The position numbers were made by a program, and so were the translations under genes. Of a stretch of DNA of 32,087 nucleotides, positions 7,371 to 14,601 are shown piece by piece. This DNA is from Erythrobacter donghaensis (GTDB lineage: Bacteria > Pseudomonadota > Alphaproteobacteria > Sphingomonadales > Sphingomonadaceae): the NCBI RefSeq assembly GCF_001557325.1, contig NZ_LSJS01000144.1, forward strand, positions 1 through 32,087, read 5' to 3'. Within the stretch, counting starts at the first letter, position 1; every line of letters starts with the position of its first letter. The notes beneath the pieces are model-generated. The model was given only the letters and a program-made list of their open reading frames with translations. It was not told where the DNA came from and did not search any database.

Positions 7371-7416
7371 GCATTGCTTCGATCCGAAAACCGGTTCCCA
7401 CTTTTCGGAGCAATGC
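7371..7416. repeat. Imperfect hairpin repeat, resembling a dispersed alphaproteobacterial intergenic element
   Basis: Nested inverted repeats lie in the 285 bases between the dehydratase and dehydrogenase genes. The outer arms are GCATTGCT (7371-7378) and AGCAATGC (7409-7416); the inner arms are CCGAAAA (7384-7390) and TTTTCGG (7402-7408), around an 11-base loop ccggttcccac. The left side has a five-base bulge. The loop-and-stem text strongly resembles an intergenic sequence I associate with many Rhizobiales genomes; that resemblance is from memory and unverified. It ends 47 bases before the dehydrogenase start, so it may lie in that gene's leader. The rest of this gap shows no gene. Confidence 0.5.
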
Positions 7417-7463
7417 TCTAAGGCCCGCGCAAGATTCGCACCCCAGCACGAAAGGTTCCTTCC

Positions 7464-8702
7464 ATGTCGGCAGCCCAATCCCGCCCCGAACGCAAAACGG
7501 TCCTCGTCATCGGTGCCGGCGGCGTCAGCTCGGTCTGCGTCCACAAGATGGCGTTCAACCCCGAGATCTTCCCTGAGATCCACCTTGCCAGCCGCACGAA
7601 GGCGAAGTGCGATGCGATCGCCGCCAGCGTCAAGGAGCGCTGCGGGCGGGATATCTCGACTTACGAGATCGACGCGGAGGAAGTGCCCGCCATGGTCAAC
7701 CTGATCCGCAAGACCGGCGCGGGGCTGGTGGTCAACCTCGCGCTGCCCTATCAGGATCTGCCGATCATGGACGCCTGCCTCGAGGCGGGCGTCGACTATC
7801 TCGACACCGCCAACTACGAGCCCAAGGACGAGGCCAAGTTCGAATACAAGTGGCAGTGGGCCTATCAGGAGCGCTACAAGGACGCTGGCCTGATGGCGCT
7901 GCTGGGCTCGGGCTTCGATCCGGGCGTGACGAGCGTCTTCACCATGTGGCTCAAGAAGCACAAGCTCAAGACCATCCGCCAGCTCGACATCCTCGATTGC
8001 AACGGCGGCGACCATGGCCAGCATTTTGCGACCAACTTCAACCCCGAGATTAACATCCGCGAAGTGACCGCGCCCGCGCGCCACTGGGAGAACGGCGAGT
8101 GGGTGGAAACCCCCGCCATGTCCACCAAGGTCGGTTTCGACTTCGAGGCGGTGGGCCCCAAGAACATGTACCTGATGTATCACGAGGAGCTGGAAAGCCT
8201 CGCGAAGTTCGTCCCCGAGCTGGAACGCGCGCGGTTCTGGATGACCTTCGGCGACCAGTACATCACCCATCTCACCGTGCTCCAGAACGTCGGCATGACG
8301 AGCATCGAGCCGGTGAAGTACCAGGGCCGCGACATCATCCCGCTGCAATTCCTCGCCGCGGTGCTCCCCAAGCCCGAGACGCTGGGCGAGACCACCAAGG
8401 GCAACACCAATATCGGCGTGATCGCGACCGGCGAGGCGCTCGACGGCAGCGGAGAGAAGACGTTCTACATCAAGAACATTTGTTCGCACGAGGCGGCCTA
8501 CGAGGAGACCGGCAACCAGGCGGTGTCCTACACGACGGGCGTGCCTGCGATGATCGGCGCGGCGATGATGGTGCAGGGCCACTGGCAGGGCGAGGGCGTG
8601 TTCAACATCGAACAACTCGATCCCGATCCCTTCATGGACATGCTGAACGCGCACGGGCTGCCGTGGACGGTCGAGGAACTGGACGGCCCGGTTTCCTTCT
8701 GA
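7464..8702 (+). CDS. Carboxynorspermidine/carboxyspermidine dehydrogenase (saccharopine dehydrogenase family)
   Basis: This 412-residue reductase would condense aspartate-beta-semialdehyde with a diamine (putrescine or diaminopropane) using NADPH to give carboxyspermidine or carboxynorspermidine. The Rossmann motif VLVIGAGGVSSV is at residues 13-24; then IHLASRTKAKCDAI, YLDTANYEPKDEA, LLGSGFDPGVTSVF and LDCNGGDHGQHFATNFNPEINIRE, segments characteristic of this enzyme as opposed to lysine-pathway saccharopine dehydrogenases. Length is typical. The start has GAAAGG seven bases upstream. The following lipoprotein gene starts within its stop codon (TGATG) and the cognate decarboxylase follows that, so this is one operon. 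The substrate diamine is probably putrescine, given the ornithine decarboxylase nearby, but that is inference. Confidence 0.9.
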   Translation: MSAAQSRPERKTVLVIGAGGVSSVCVHKMAFNPEIFPEIHLASRTKAKCDAIAASVKERCGRDISTYEIDAEEVPAMVNLIRKTGAGLVVNLALPYQDLPIMDACLEAGVDYLDTANYEPKDEAKFEYKWQWAYQERYKDAGLMALLGSGFDPGVTSVFTMWLKKHKLKTIRQLDILDCNGGDHGQHFATNFNPEINIREVTAPARHWENGEWVETPAMSTKVGFDFEAVGPKNMYLMYHEELESLAKFVPELERARFWMTFGDQYITHLTVLQNVGMTSIEPVKYQGRDIIPLQFLAAVLPKPETLGETTKGNTNIGVIATGEALDGSGEKTFYIKNICSHEAAYEETGNQAVSYTTGVPAMIGAAMMVQGHWQGEGVFNIEQLDPDPFMDMLNAHGLPWTVEELDGPVSF

Positions 8703-9664
8703 TGCGCGCACGGGGGGCGAGTGTCGCGGCCGTCGCGCTGGCTTTGGCGGGATGCGACACCGCGCTCCCACCGCGCGAGGAGTTGCCCAGGCTCGCGGTC
8801 GACACCGGCTGGCCGACCATCCCGGCGGGCGCCAAGTTCGACGAGGTCAGCGCCGTGGACGTTGACGCGCAAGGCAACGTCTGGGTGCTCCACCGCGCCG
8901 GGCGCAAATGGGAGGAACCCTTTCCCAAGGAGCCGATTGCCGAGCCGACTGTCTTCAAGTTCTCCCCCGAGGGCAAGCTCCTCGCTCGGTGGGGCGCGGG
9001 GCAGTTCATCATGCCGCATGGCATCTCGATCGACGAGGCTGGCAAGGTCTGGATCACCGACGTCGCCCGCGAGCAGGTGCTGCGCTTCAGCCCCGAGGGC
9101 GCGCTCGAACTCACCCTCGGCGAGCAGGGAATCACCAGCCAGGACGCCGCTCATTTCGGCCGCCCGGCCGACGTCGCCTTCCTGCCCAGTCGCGTGCTCG
9201 TCGCCGATGGCTATGTGAACACCCGCATTGCCGAGTTCTCGCCCGAGGGCACCTTCATCCGCGACTGGGGTGACTTCAAGGTCGCCCACGCGGTCGCGGT
9301 GGATGACAGGCATATCTACGTTGCCGACCGCGAGAATGCCCGCATCATGGTCTATGACCACGCCGGAAAGCGCCTCGCCAGCTGGGCCTCGCCCGCCGGG
9401 AACCACACCTACGGCCTCAAACCGCTGGGCGGCGGGCGGCTGCTCGCCGTCGAAGGCCGCGACGGCGCCGACCGCAATGGCGCGGTGCTGCGGGTCTACA
9501 GCGCGGAAGGCACCGTCGAGGCGTCCTTCGACATCGGCCTGCCCGGCAAGGACGCGAGCCTCGGGCACGACCTTGCGATCGGGCCAGACGGCCATATCTA
9601 CGTCACCGACGTGAACGGCGGCCGCGTCGTGCGTTTTTCTCTTCCTTCCCGAACGGACAAATAG
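8702..9664 (+). CDS. PAL-like beta-propeller lipoprotein (peptidyl-alpha-hydroxyglycine amidating lyase family)
   Basis: A 320-residue predicted lipoprotein (LALAGC, Cys18) with NHL-type beta-propeller repeats such as VFKFSPEGK, VLRFSPEGA and IAEFSPEGT. The repeats follow the peptidylglycine amidating lyase (PAL) pattern closely. Three His lie in PAL-like positions for zinc: PHGISID (His106), VAHAVAV (His196) and LGHDLAIGPDG (His289, next to Asp290). The other catalytic residues known from rat PAL also have counterparts: HRAG (Arg65), ADGYVNTRI (Tyr171) and VADRENARI (Arg210). PAL cleaves C-terminal alpha-hydroxyglycine to an amide plus glyoxylate. No monooxygenase partner is visible, so the natural substrate is unknown. 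It starts by TGATG overlap with the dehydrogenase and ends two bases before nspC, clearly inside a polyamine operon. The alternative is a non-enzymatic NHL protein. Confidence 0.8.
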   Translation: MRARGASVAAVALALAGCDTALPPREELPRLAVDTGWPTIPAGAKFDEVSAVDVDAQGNVWVLHRAGRKWEEPFPKEPIAEPTVFKFSPEGKLLARWGAGQFIMPHGISIDEAGKVWITDVAREQVLRFSPEGALELTLGEQGITSQDAAHFGRPADVAFLPSRVLVADGYVNTRIAEFSPEGTFIRDWGDFKVAHAVAVDDRHIYVADRENARIMVYDHAGKRLASWASPAGNHTYGLKPLGGGRLLAVEGRDGADRNGAVLRVYSAEGTVEASFDIGLPGKDASLGHDLAIGPDGHIYVTDVNGGRVVRFSLPSRTDK

Positions 9665-9666
9665 CC

Positions 9667-10860
9667 ATGCAGACCAAGGCCGGTGATCCCGGGGCCTTCG
9701 CCCGTTTCGACCTGTCGCGCGTCGACAGCCCCGCTTTCGTGGTCGACGCGGCGAGGCTGCGCGCCAATTGCCGCGTGCTGGCAGGCGTGCGCGATGCGGC
9801 GGCGGCCGATGGCGGGGACATCAAGGTCTTCGCCGCGCTGAAGGCCTTCAGCATGTGGTCGGCAGCCCCGATCATCGGCGAATATCTCGACGGGGTCTCG
9901 ACCTCCGGCCTGTGGGAAGCGCGCCTCGCGTCCGAGTTCTACGACGGCGAGATCGCCACATACTCGGCCGCCTTCAAGCCCGAGGAGCTCGAGGAGATCT
10001 GCCGCCTGTCCGATCACGTGATCTTCAACTCGCCCTACCAGCACCAGCGCGCACGCTTGATCCTCGAGCAGGCCGCGGCGAGTGGCGCGCCCGTCAGCGT
10101 CGGGCTCAGGATCAACCCGCAGGTGCCCACCGGCGAGGTCGCCAAGTATGACCCCAGTGCCCCCGGATCGCGTCTCGGCTTCCCGCTCGACCAGCTCACC
10201 GAGGAGCACATGGAGGGCGTCGAGGGCATCCACTTCCACAACCTGTGCGAACAGGATTTCGAGCCGCTGAAAGCCACCTGGGATCGGGTGTTCGACGTGA
10301 TCGAGCCCTACTTCGACCAATTGAAATGGATCAACATGGGCGGCGGCCACCACATCACCCGCGCCGATTACCAGCGCGAGGAGCTGGTGGAGTTCCTCAA
10401 GGACGCCGCCGCCGACACCGGCTGCCAGATCATCCTCGAGCCCGGCGAGGCGGTGGCGCTCGACGCAGGGATTCTCGTCGGCACGCTGCTCGACACCCAT
10501 TTCAACGAGATGCCGGTGGGGATCACCGATATCTCGGCGACGTGCCACATGCCCGATGTGCTCGAAGCGCCCTATCGGCCGGCGATGCTGGGCGAATTGC
10601 AGAACGAGGACATGATCCCGATCCGCCTCGGCGGGCCCTCGTGCCTCGCGGGCGACGTGATCGGCGATTATCGCCTGCCGGTTCCCGCCGAACCGGGCGC
10701 GCGCTTTGCCTTCCTCGACCAGGCGCATTATTCGATGGTCAAGACCAACACCTTCAACGGGGTCGCCCTGCCGTCGATCTGGATGTGGGACAGCGAGACC
10801 GACGCGCTCGACTGCATCAAACGCTTCGACTACGCCGATTTCCGCGACCGGTTGAGCTGA
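9667..10860 (+). CDS. nspC: Carboxynorspermidine decarboxylase
   Basis: A 397-residue fold-type-III PLP decarboxylase that converts carboxyspermidine/carboxynorspermidine to spermidine/norspermidine in the cytoplasm. The PLP lysine is Lys59 in FAALKAFSMW. Other features are the SPAFVVD opening, STSGLWEARLA, LRINPQ, PGSRLGFP, IHFHNLCEQDFEPL, INMGGGHH for phosphate binding, LEPGEAV, and the C-terminal active-site GGPSCLAGDVIGDY. These are characteristic of NspC and differ from diaminopimelate decarboxylase LysA. The start lies two bases after the upstream lipoprotein stop with no clear ribosome-binding site, so translation is likely coupled. With the dehydrogenase it completes the alternative spermidine route. 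Confidence 0.93.
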   Translation: MQTKAGDPGAFARFDLSRVDSPAFVVDAARLRANCRVLAGVRDAAAADGGDIKVFAALKAFSMWSAAPIIGEYLDGVSTSGLWEARLASEFYDGEIATYSAAFKPEELEEICRLSDHVIFNSPYQHQRARLILEQAAASGAPVSVGLRINPQVPTGEVAKYDPSAPGSRLGFPLDQLTEEHMEGVEGIHFHNLCEQDFEPLKATWDRVFDVIEPYFDQLKWINMGGGHHITRADYQREELVEFLKDAAADTGCQIILEPGEAVALDAGILVGTLLDTHFNEMPVGITDISATCHMPDVLEAPYRPAMLGELQNEDMIPIRLGGPSCLAGDVIGDYRLPVPAEPGARFAFLDQAHYSMVKTNTFNGVALPSIWMWDSETDALDCIKRFDYADFRDRLS

Positions 10861-10888
10861 GCCGTCGCATGGCGAGGGGGGGGATGCG

Positions 10889-11401
10889 ATGATGGGAACC
10901 CGGGCATTGGCGGCAGCGCTGGCAATCGCGGGGGCGAGCGTGCCTGCCGCGGCGCAGGGCTATGATGAGAAGCGCGTCGTCGTCTCGATCAATCAGGGCG
11001 ATCTTGCCGCGATCGTCGGCTCGCTCGGGCACACGATCAGGGAGACCGGCAAGCCCGGCGAGGCCTATCTTGCCGCCGAAAGCGAGGACGGGATCATCTA
11101 CCTCCTGTTCGGTACCGCCTGCGACGTGAACGGCGTGCCCGGCTGCCAGGGGGTGATGATGCAGGCGCGCTACGACTTGCCGGAGGGCACCACCTTCGAA
11201 ACCCTCGCCAGGGCCAATGACGAGCTTGCCGCGATCAGCGTGACGGCCGACTTTGCCGAGAAGTCGCTGCTCTTCACCCGCTACCACGTGCTCGATCACG
11301 GGGTAACGATGGCCAATATCCGCGCCAATGTGGACGTCTTGCTCGGCCTCGTCGGCGATGCCTACCCGATCGCGGCGGGGGAGGAGCGACCGGCGGGCTA
11401 G
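10889..11401 (+). CDS. Secreted YbjN-like domain protein
   Basis: A 170-residue protein with a signal peptide (hydrophobic ALAAALAIAGA, cleavage expected after PAAA) and a body resembling the YbjN/sensory-transduction-like fold, which is common but poorly understood in Sphingomonadales. Features are VVVSINQGDLAAIVGSLGH, AESEDGIIYLLFGTACD and FAEKSLLFTRYHVLDHGV. Two Cys (GTACDVNGVPGCQG) could form a periplasmic disulfide. The start is a double ATG with a strong GAGGGGGGG just upstream; it lies 28 bases after nspC and may be co-transcribed. Its stop shares CTAG (11398-11401) with the convergent DUF3137 gene, so the two stop codons interlock. The fold assignment is moderate and function unknown. 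Confidence 0.65.
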   Translation: MMGTRALAAALAIAGASVPAAAQGYDEKRVVVSINQGDLAAIVGSLGHTIRETGKPGEAYLAAESEDGIIYLLFGTACDVNGVPGCQGVMMQARYDLPEGTTFETLARANDELAAISVTADFAEKSLLFTRYHVLDHGVTMANIRANVDVLLGLVGDAYPIAAGEERPAG

Positions 11402-12378
11402 AGGTCGCCCGAGACCTCCGGCCTGGCCTGCAACACCTGCCCGCGCTCGTTCTGGTTGATCGCCAGCGCGAGGCCCGCCATCGCGCTGAACTGGCGCTGC
11501 GCGCGCGCGGCGTTCTCGCGGTCGGCATTCGCGTTCATCCCGCCGCTTTCGAACAGGTCGCCCGTCTCGATCGCGATCACCACCGCGCCGCCGCGGAACA
11601 GCGCGCGCAGCTCGCGCGCCTCGAAGGCGTCCTCGAGCCGCAGCAGGTGCTCGACATAGCTCGGATTCACCAGCACCCGCGCCTCGACCTGATCGTCGGA
11701 ATAGAGCGCGAAGCTCTCCGCAAAGGCCGGGTGCACCTGATCGACGCGGTCGAGCCGGTGGCCCTCGAAGCTGACATGATCGCTCGCACCCCCGAGCCCC
11801 ATCCACTTGCGGTGCTTGCCCGCGCGTTCGAGCAGGGTGGTCGAATGGAACCGGCGGCCGAAGCCCATGCGGATGATCGGCCCTCTGAACACCGTCACCC
11901 AGCGCCGGTTCTTGCCCGATCCGCGCTGTTCCTCGAGCTGGCATTCGTAGAGGTCGAAATCGTGCCCCTCGAGCGTGCCGTGCCAGCGGTCCTCGAAATT
12001 CGCGCGGTCGAAGCCGGGCAGCAGGCCGTAGCTGCGCGCCGCCTCGAATTCGGGGCCGGGCTCGACCTCGGGGGCATAGGACAGGCTATAGCTGGCAGCG
12101 ATCGCGCTGTTGATCCCGGTCTTGATCGCCTGCGTCGCCTCCGCGATCGGGCGGTATCCCCACCACGCCGCGCCCGCGATGCCGGCGAGGGTGAGGAGCC
12201 CCGTAAGCTGCGCCGGCACCTGGCTGAACCAGAGGAAGGCGCACACCGGCATGAGGATGACCGCGCCCCACACCCAGCGCGAGGCGGCCCGGCCTTTCGC
12301 ACCGGCACGCATGTCCGCCTGTCCGGCGAGCCACTCTTCGAGCCCGCCTTTCATCAGGCCATCTATGTCGCTGCGCAT
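11398..12378 (-). CDS. DUF3137 membrane protein
   Basis: This 326-residue protein has two adjacent membrane segments (WVWGAVILMPVCAFLWF and LTGLLTLAGIAGAAWWGY, about residues 35-91) followed by a large soluble domain: FDRANFEDRWHGTLEGHDFDLYECQLEE, then FRGPIIRMGFGRRFHSTTLL and a C-terminal SAMAGLALAINQNE. This layout matches DUF3137, a family repeatedly found beside LemA genes. Here it is divergent from the LemA gene with 67 bases between the starts, so both probably share a control region. Biochemical function is not known; a role in envelope stress or membrane-protein quality is a guess from the LemA association. Confidence 0.78.
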   Translation of the reverse strand: MRSDIDGLMKGGLEEWLAGQADMRAGAKGRAASRWVWGAVILMPVCAFLWFSQVPAQLTGLLTLAGIAGAAWWGYRPIAEATQAIKTGINSAIAASYSLSYAPEVEPGPEFEAARSYGLLPGFDRANFEDRWHGTLEGHDFDLYECQLEEQRGSGKNRRWVTVFRGPIIRMGFGRRFHSTTLLERAGKHRKWMGLGGASDHVSFEGHRLDRVDQVHPAFAESFALYSDDQVEARVLVNPSYVEHLLRLEDAFEARELRALFRGGAVVIAIETGDLFESGGMNANADRENAARAQRQFSAMAGLALAINQNERGQVLQARPEVSGDL

Positions 12379-12445
12379 TGCCTCTCCCGCGCGATTCCTT
12401 AACCAGTGTCAGCACAAAAAGCGGGTGCAGGTAAAGGGGATGCAC

Positions 12446-12994
12446 ATGATTTGGATACTTGCAGGCTTCGTGGTGGTGATCGCGGCGGTGGTGATCGGCA
12501 TCTACAACCGGCTGGTCGGGCTCAGGCAGGCGGTGCGCCAGGGCGTCGCCGATATCGACGCGCAGCTGCGCCAGCGGCATGACCTGATCCCCAATCTGGT
12601 CGAGACCGTGAAGGGCTATGCCGCCCACGAATCAGACACCCTCGAGGCGGTGATCGCGGCGCGCAATGCGGCGGCGGTGGGGCCGCCCTCCTCGGGCAGC
12701 GAGCAGCAGCTCAAGAGCGCGCTCGGCAATCTGCTTGCGCTCGGTGAAGCCTATCCCGACCTCAAGGCCTCGGCCAACTTCCAGTCGCTCCAGGGCGAGC
12801 TCGCCGATGTCGAGGACAAGCTTGCCGCCGCCCGCCGGGCGCTGAACGCCGCGGTCGCGCGGTTCAACGCCGCGCGCGAATCCTTCCCGGCGGTGCTGTT
12901 CGCCGGGATGCTCGGATTCGCCGAGGCCGATTTTCATCGGCTCGACGCGAGCGAGCAGGGGACAGTCGACCAGGTGCCCCGGATCGGCTTCTGA
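12446..12994 (+). CDS. LemA family protein
   Basis: A 182-residue protein with an N-terminal membrane anchor (IWILAGFVVVIAAVVIGIY) followed by a long helical LemA domain: YNRLVGLRQAVRQGVADIDAQLRQRHDLIPNLVETVKGYA is the family signature, and LADVEDKLAAARRALNAAVARFN the second conserved part. The start at 12446 has AAAGGGG six bases before it. An ATG six bases earlier (12440) is too close to that sequence. LemA proteins sit in the membrane with the helices outside the cytoplasm; their role is still unclear. The divergent DUF3137 partner supports a joint function. Confidence 0.9.
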   Translation: MIWILAGFVVVIAAVVIGIYNRLVGLRQAVRQGVADIDAQLRQRHDLIPNLVETVKGYAAHESDTLEAVIAARNAAAVGPPSSGSEQQLKSALGNLLALGEAYPDLKASANFQSLQGELADVEDKLAAARRALNAAVARFNAARESFPAVLFAGMLGFAEADFHRLDASEQGTVDQVPRIGF

Positions 12995-13135
12995 ATCGGC
13001 TCCAAAGCGGCGGAAAGCTGCGCTTTTCCAGTCACATTCCGGTCGCGTTCCGGTCTCTGTCTTCGAAAAGTAACATTTCGCCGGAGCGGGGTGCATTTTT
13101 CGTTTGCATTTCCCCCCCCAGGCCCTATCTGCGCG

Positions 13136-13220
13136 CTTCCGCTGCCCCAAGGGGACTTCCAAACCGCAAGGCAGCTTGTCGTTTTATGGTTCAACAGAGC
13201 CGTTTTGGGGGTCCCTTGAG
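13136..13220 (+). promoter_or_regulatory. Structured leader of the decarboxylase gene, speF-leader-like candidate
   Basis: The 226 bases between lemA and the decarboxylase carry a structured segment just upstream of the start. GCTGCC (13141-13146) pairs perfectly with GGCAGC (13170-13175). CAAGGGGAC (13148-13156), in that loop, can pair with GTCCCTTG (13211-13218) with one bulged G, giving a pseudoknot or an alternative fold that would bury the start region and the GGGGG at 13207-13211. CAAG-GCAG-CTTG (13167-13178) is a further small hairpin. Alphaproteobacterial ornithine decarboxylase genes are known to carry the speF RNA leader, and the position and layout fit, but I cannot run the covariance model. 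Upstream (12995-13135) I see no gene. Confidence 0.42.
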
Positions 13221-14426
13221 TTGCACATCTATCCTGACGCACGAGCTGTAGTCCGCGACCTCCGTCCGGACGAACCCGTCATCCTCAACCGCCCGCACGC
13301 CGCGCGGCGCGCCGCCCGTTTCTTCGTCGAGAAGTTTCCGGGCAAGGTGCTCTACGCGGTCAAGGCCAACCCGGCGCCCGATCTGATCGAGGTGCTGTGG
13401 AGTGCCGGTGTCACCCACTATGACGTCGCCTCGATCACCGAGGTGCGGCTGGTGCGCGGCATCCTGCCCGAGGCCGTGCTGTGCTTCATGCACCCGGTCA
13501 AGACACCGGCGGCGATCCGCGAGGCCTATTTCGAGCACGGCGTGCGCACCTTCAGCCTCGACACCTACGAGGAACTGGAGAAGATCGTCGCCGCCTGCAC
13601 CGATCCGGCGACCGGCGAGGCCCCGCGTGACCTGCGGCTGTGCGTGCGGCTGCGCGTGTCGAGCGAGTATTCGGAGCTCAGCCTTGCCAGCAAGTTCGGC
13701 TGCGACCTGATCGAGGCGCCCCAGCTGCTCCAGCAGGCCCGCCAGCATTGCGACTGGCTGGGCGTGTGTTTCCATGTCGGCAGCCAGGCGATGACGCCCT
13801 TCGCCTTCGTCCAGGCGCTCGACCGCACCCGTGCAGCGATCGCCGAAGCGTCGGTCGTCATCGACATGATCGATGTCGGCGGGGGCTTCCCGAGCGCCTA
13901 TCCGGGGCTCGAGCCGCCGCCGATGGAAGATTACTTCGCGATCATCGCCAAGCACTTCGAGAGCCTGCCGATCGCCTACAACGCCGAGCTGTGGTGCGAA
14001 CCCGGCCGTGCGCTGTCGGCCGAGTATTCCTCGATGATCGTCCAGGTGAACAAGCGCCGCGGCGAGGAGCTCTACATCAACGACGGGGCCTACGGCGCGC
14101 TCTACGACGCCGCCCACGTCGCGTGGCGCTTCCCCGTGAAGGCGCTCGAGGACGACCTGATCGACGAGGACGACGACTTCGCCTTCTACGGGCCGACCTG
14201 TGACGATGCCGACTACATGAAGGGGCCGTTCAAGCTCCCGGCGGACATCCAGGCGGGCGACTACATCGAGATCGGGATGCTCGGTGCCTACGGGGCGGCG
14301 ATGAAGACCGGCTTCAACGGCTACGGCAATGCGGTGGCGGTGACCGTGCAGGACGAGCCGATGATGAGCCTGTTCAACGGCACCCGCGTGCGCGAGGCGA
14401 CCGACAACGTGGTGTCGCTGCGCTGA
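13221..14426 (+). CDS. Ornithine/lysine decarboxylase, PLP fold type III
   Basis: About 401 residues from a TTG at 13221. This is the eukaryotic-type ornithine decarboxylase family common in alphaproteobacteria, giving putrescine (or cadaverine from lysine). PLP lysine: KVLYAVKANPAP (Lys48). SEYSELSLASKFGC, GVCFHVGSQ, IDMIDVGGGFPS for phosphate binding, CEPGRALSAEYSS, and GPTCDDADYM with the active-site Cys all fit. C-terminal FNGYGNAVAV is typical. The frame runs upstream to 13104, but residues before LHIYPD look non-coding, and no ATG or GTG is suitable, so the rare TTG start is the best choice. It supplies putrescine for the dehydrogenase/NspC route encoded a few kilobases upstream. Ornithine versus lysine preference cannot be read here. 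Confidence 0.88.
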   Translation: MHIYPDARAVVRDLRPDEPVILNRPHAARRAARFFVEKFPGKVLYAVKANPAPDLIEVLWSAGVTHYDVASITEVRLVRGILPEAVLCFMHPVKTPAAIREAYFEHGVRTFSLDTYEELEKIVAACTDPATGEAPRDLRLCVRLRVSSEYSELSLASKFGCDLIEAPQLLQQARQHCDWLGVCFHVGSQAMTPFAFVQALDRTRAAIAEASVVIDMIDVGGGFPSAYPGLEPPPMEDYFAIIAKHFESLPIAYNAELWCEPGRALSAEYSSMIVQVNKRRGEELYINDGAYGALYDAAHVAWRFPVKALEDDLIDEDDDFAFYGPTCDDADYMKGPFKLPADIQAGDYIEIGMLGAYGAAMKTGFNGYGNAVAVTVQDEPMMSLFNGTRVREATDNVVSLR

Positions 14427-14435
14427 GCAATTGCG

Positions 14436-14466
14436 CCGCTCCGCCCGCCAGGGCGGGGCGGTTCCT
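14436..14466 (+). terminator. Rho-independent-like terminator after the decarboxylase
   Basis: Ten bases after the decarboxylase stop, CCGCTCCGCCC (14436-14446) and GGGCGGGGCGG (14451-14461) form an 11-bp stem with one G-U pair and the loop GCCA. It is followed by TTCCTT, a short T-rich run. It should separate the decarboxylase from the TonB receptor gene. Confidence 0.7.
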
Positions 14467-14487
14467 TGCGCGCGTATTTGTCGCAAA

Positions 14488-14517
14488 AATGCCACAGGAA
14501 TGACAAGAATGCCGCAG
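14488..14517 (+). promoter_or_regulatory. Direct repeats upstream of the TonB receptor
   Basis: AATGCCACAG (14488-14497) and AATGCCGCAG (14508-14517) are identical at nine of ten bases and spaced exactly 20 bases apart, close to two helical turns, so a dimeric protein could bind one DNA face. They lie about 85-114 bases upstream of the receptor start. TATGCT at 14534-14539 is a possible -10 box. No matching regulator gene is in view. Confidence 0.3.
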
Positions 14518-14601
14518 TGGTCGGCAATTTTGTTATGCTTTGAGCTGCTTGCCGATAACTTTCCGGTGTCTTCAACCTCTCCGGCACCGAGGAAGCACAA
14601 C

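Noticed and set aside
9667..10860. Diaminopimelate decarboxylase (LysA) for nspC
   Set aside because: The EQDFEPL and GGPSCLAGDVIGDY segments and the operon with carboxynorspermidine dehydrogenase fit NspC instead.
13104..13220. Earlier start of the ornithine/lysine decarboxylase
   Set aside because: The added residues (Pro/Ser/Gly-rich) have no family similarity and overlap the structured leader.
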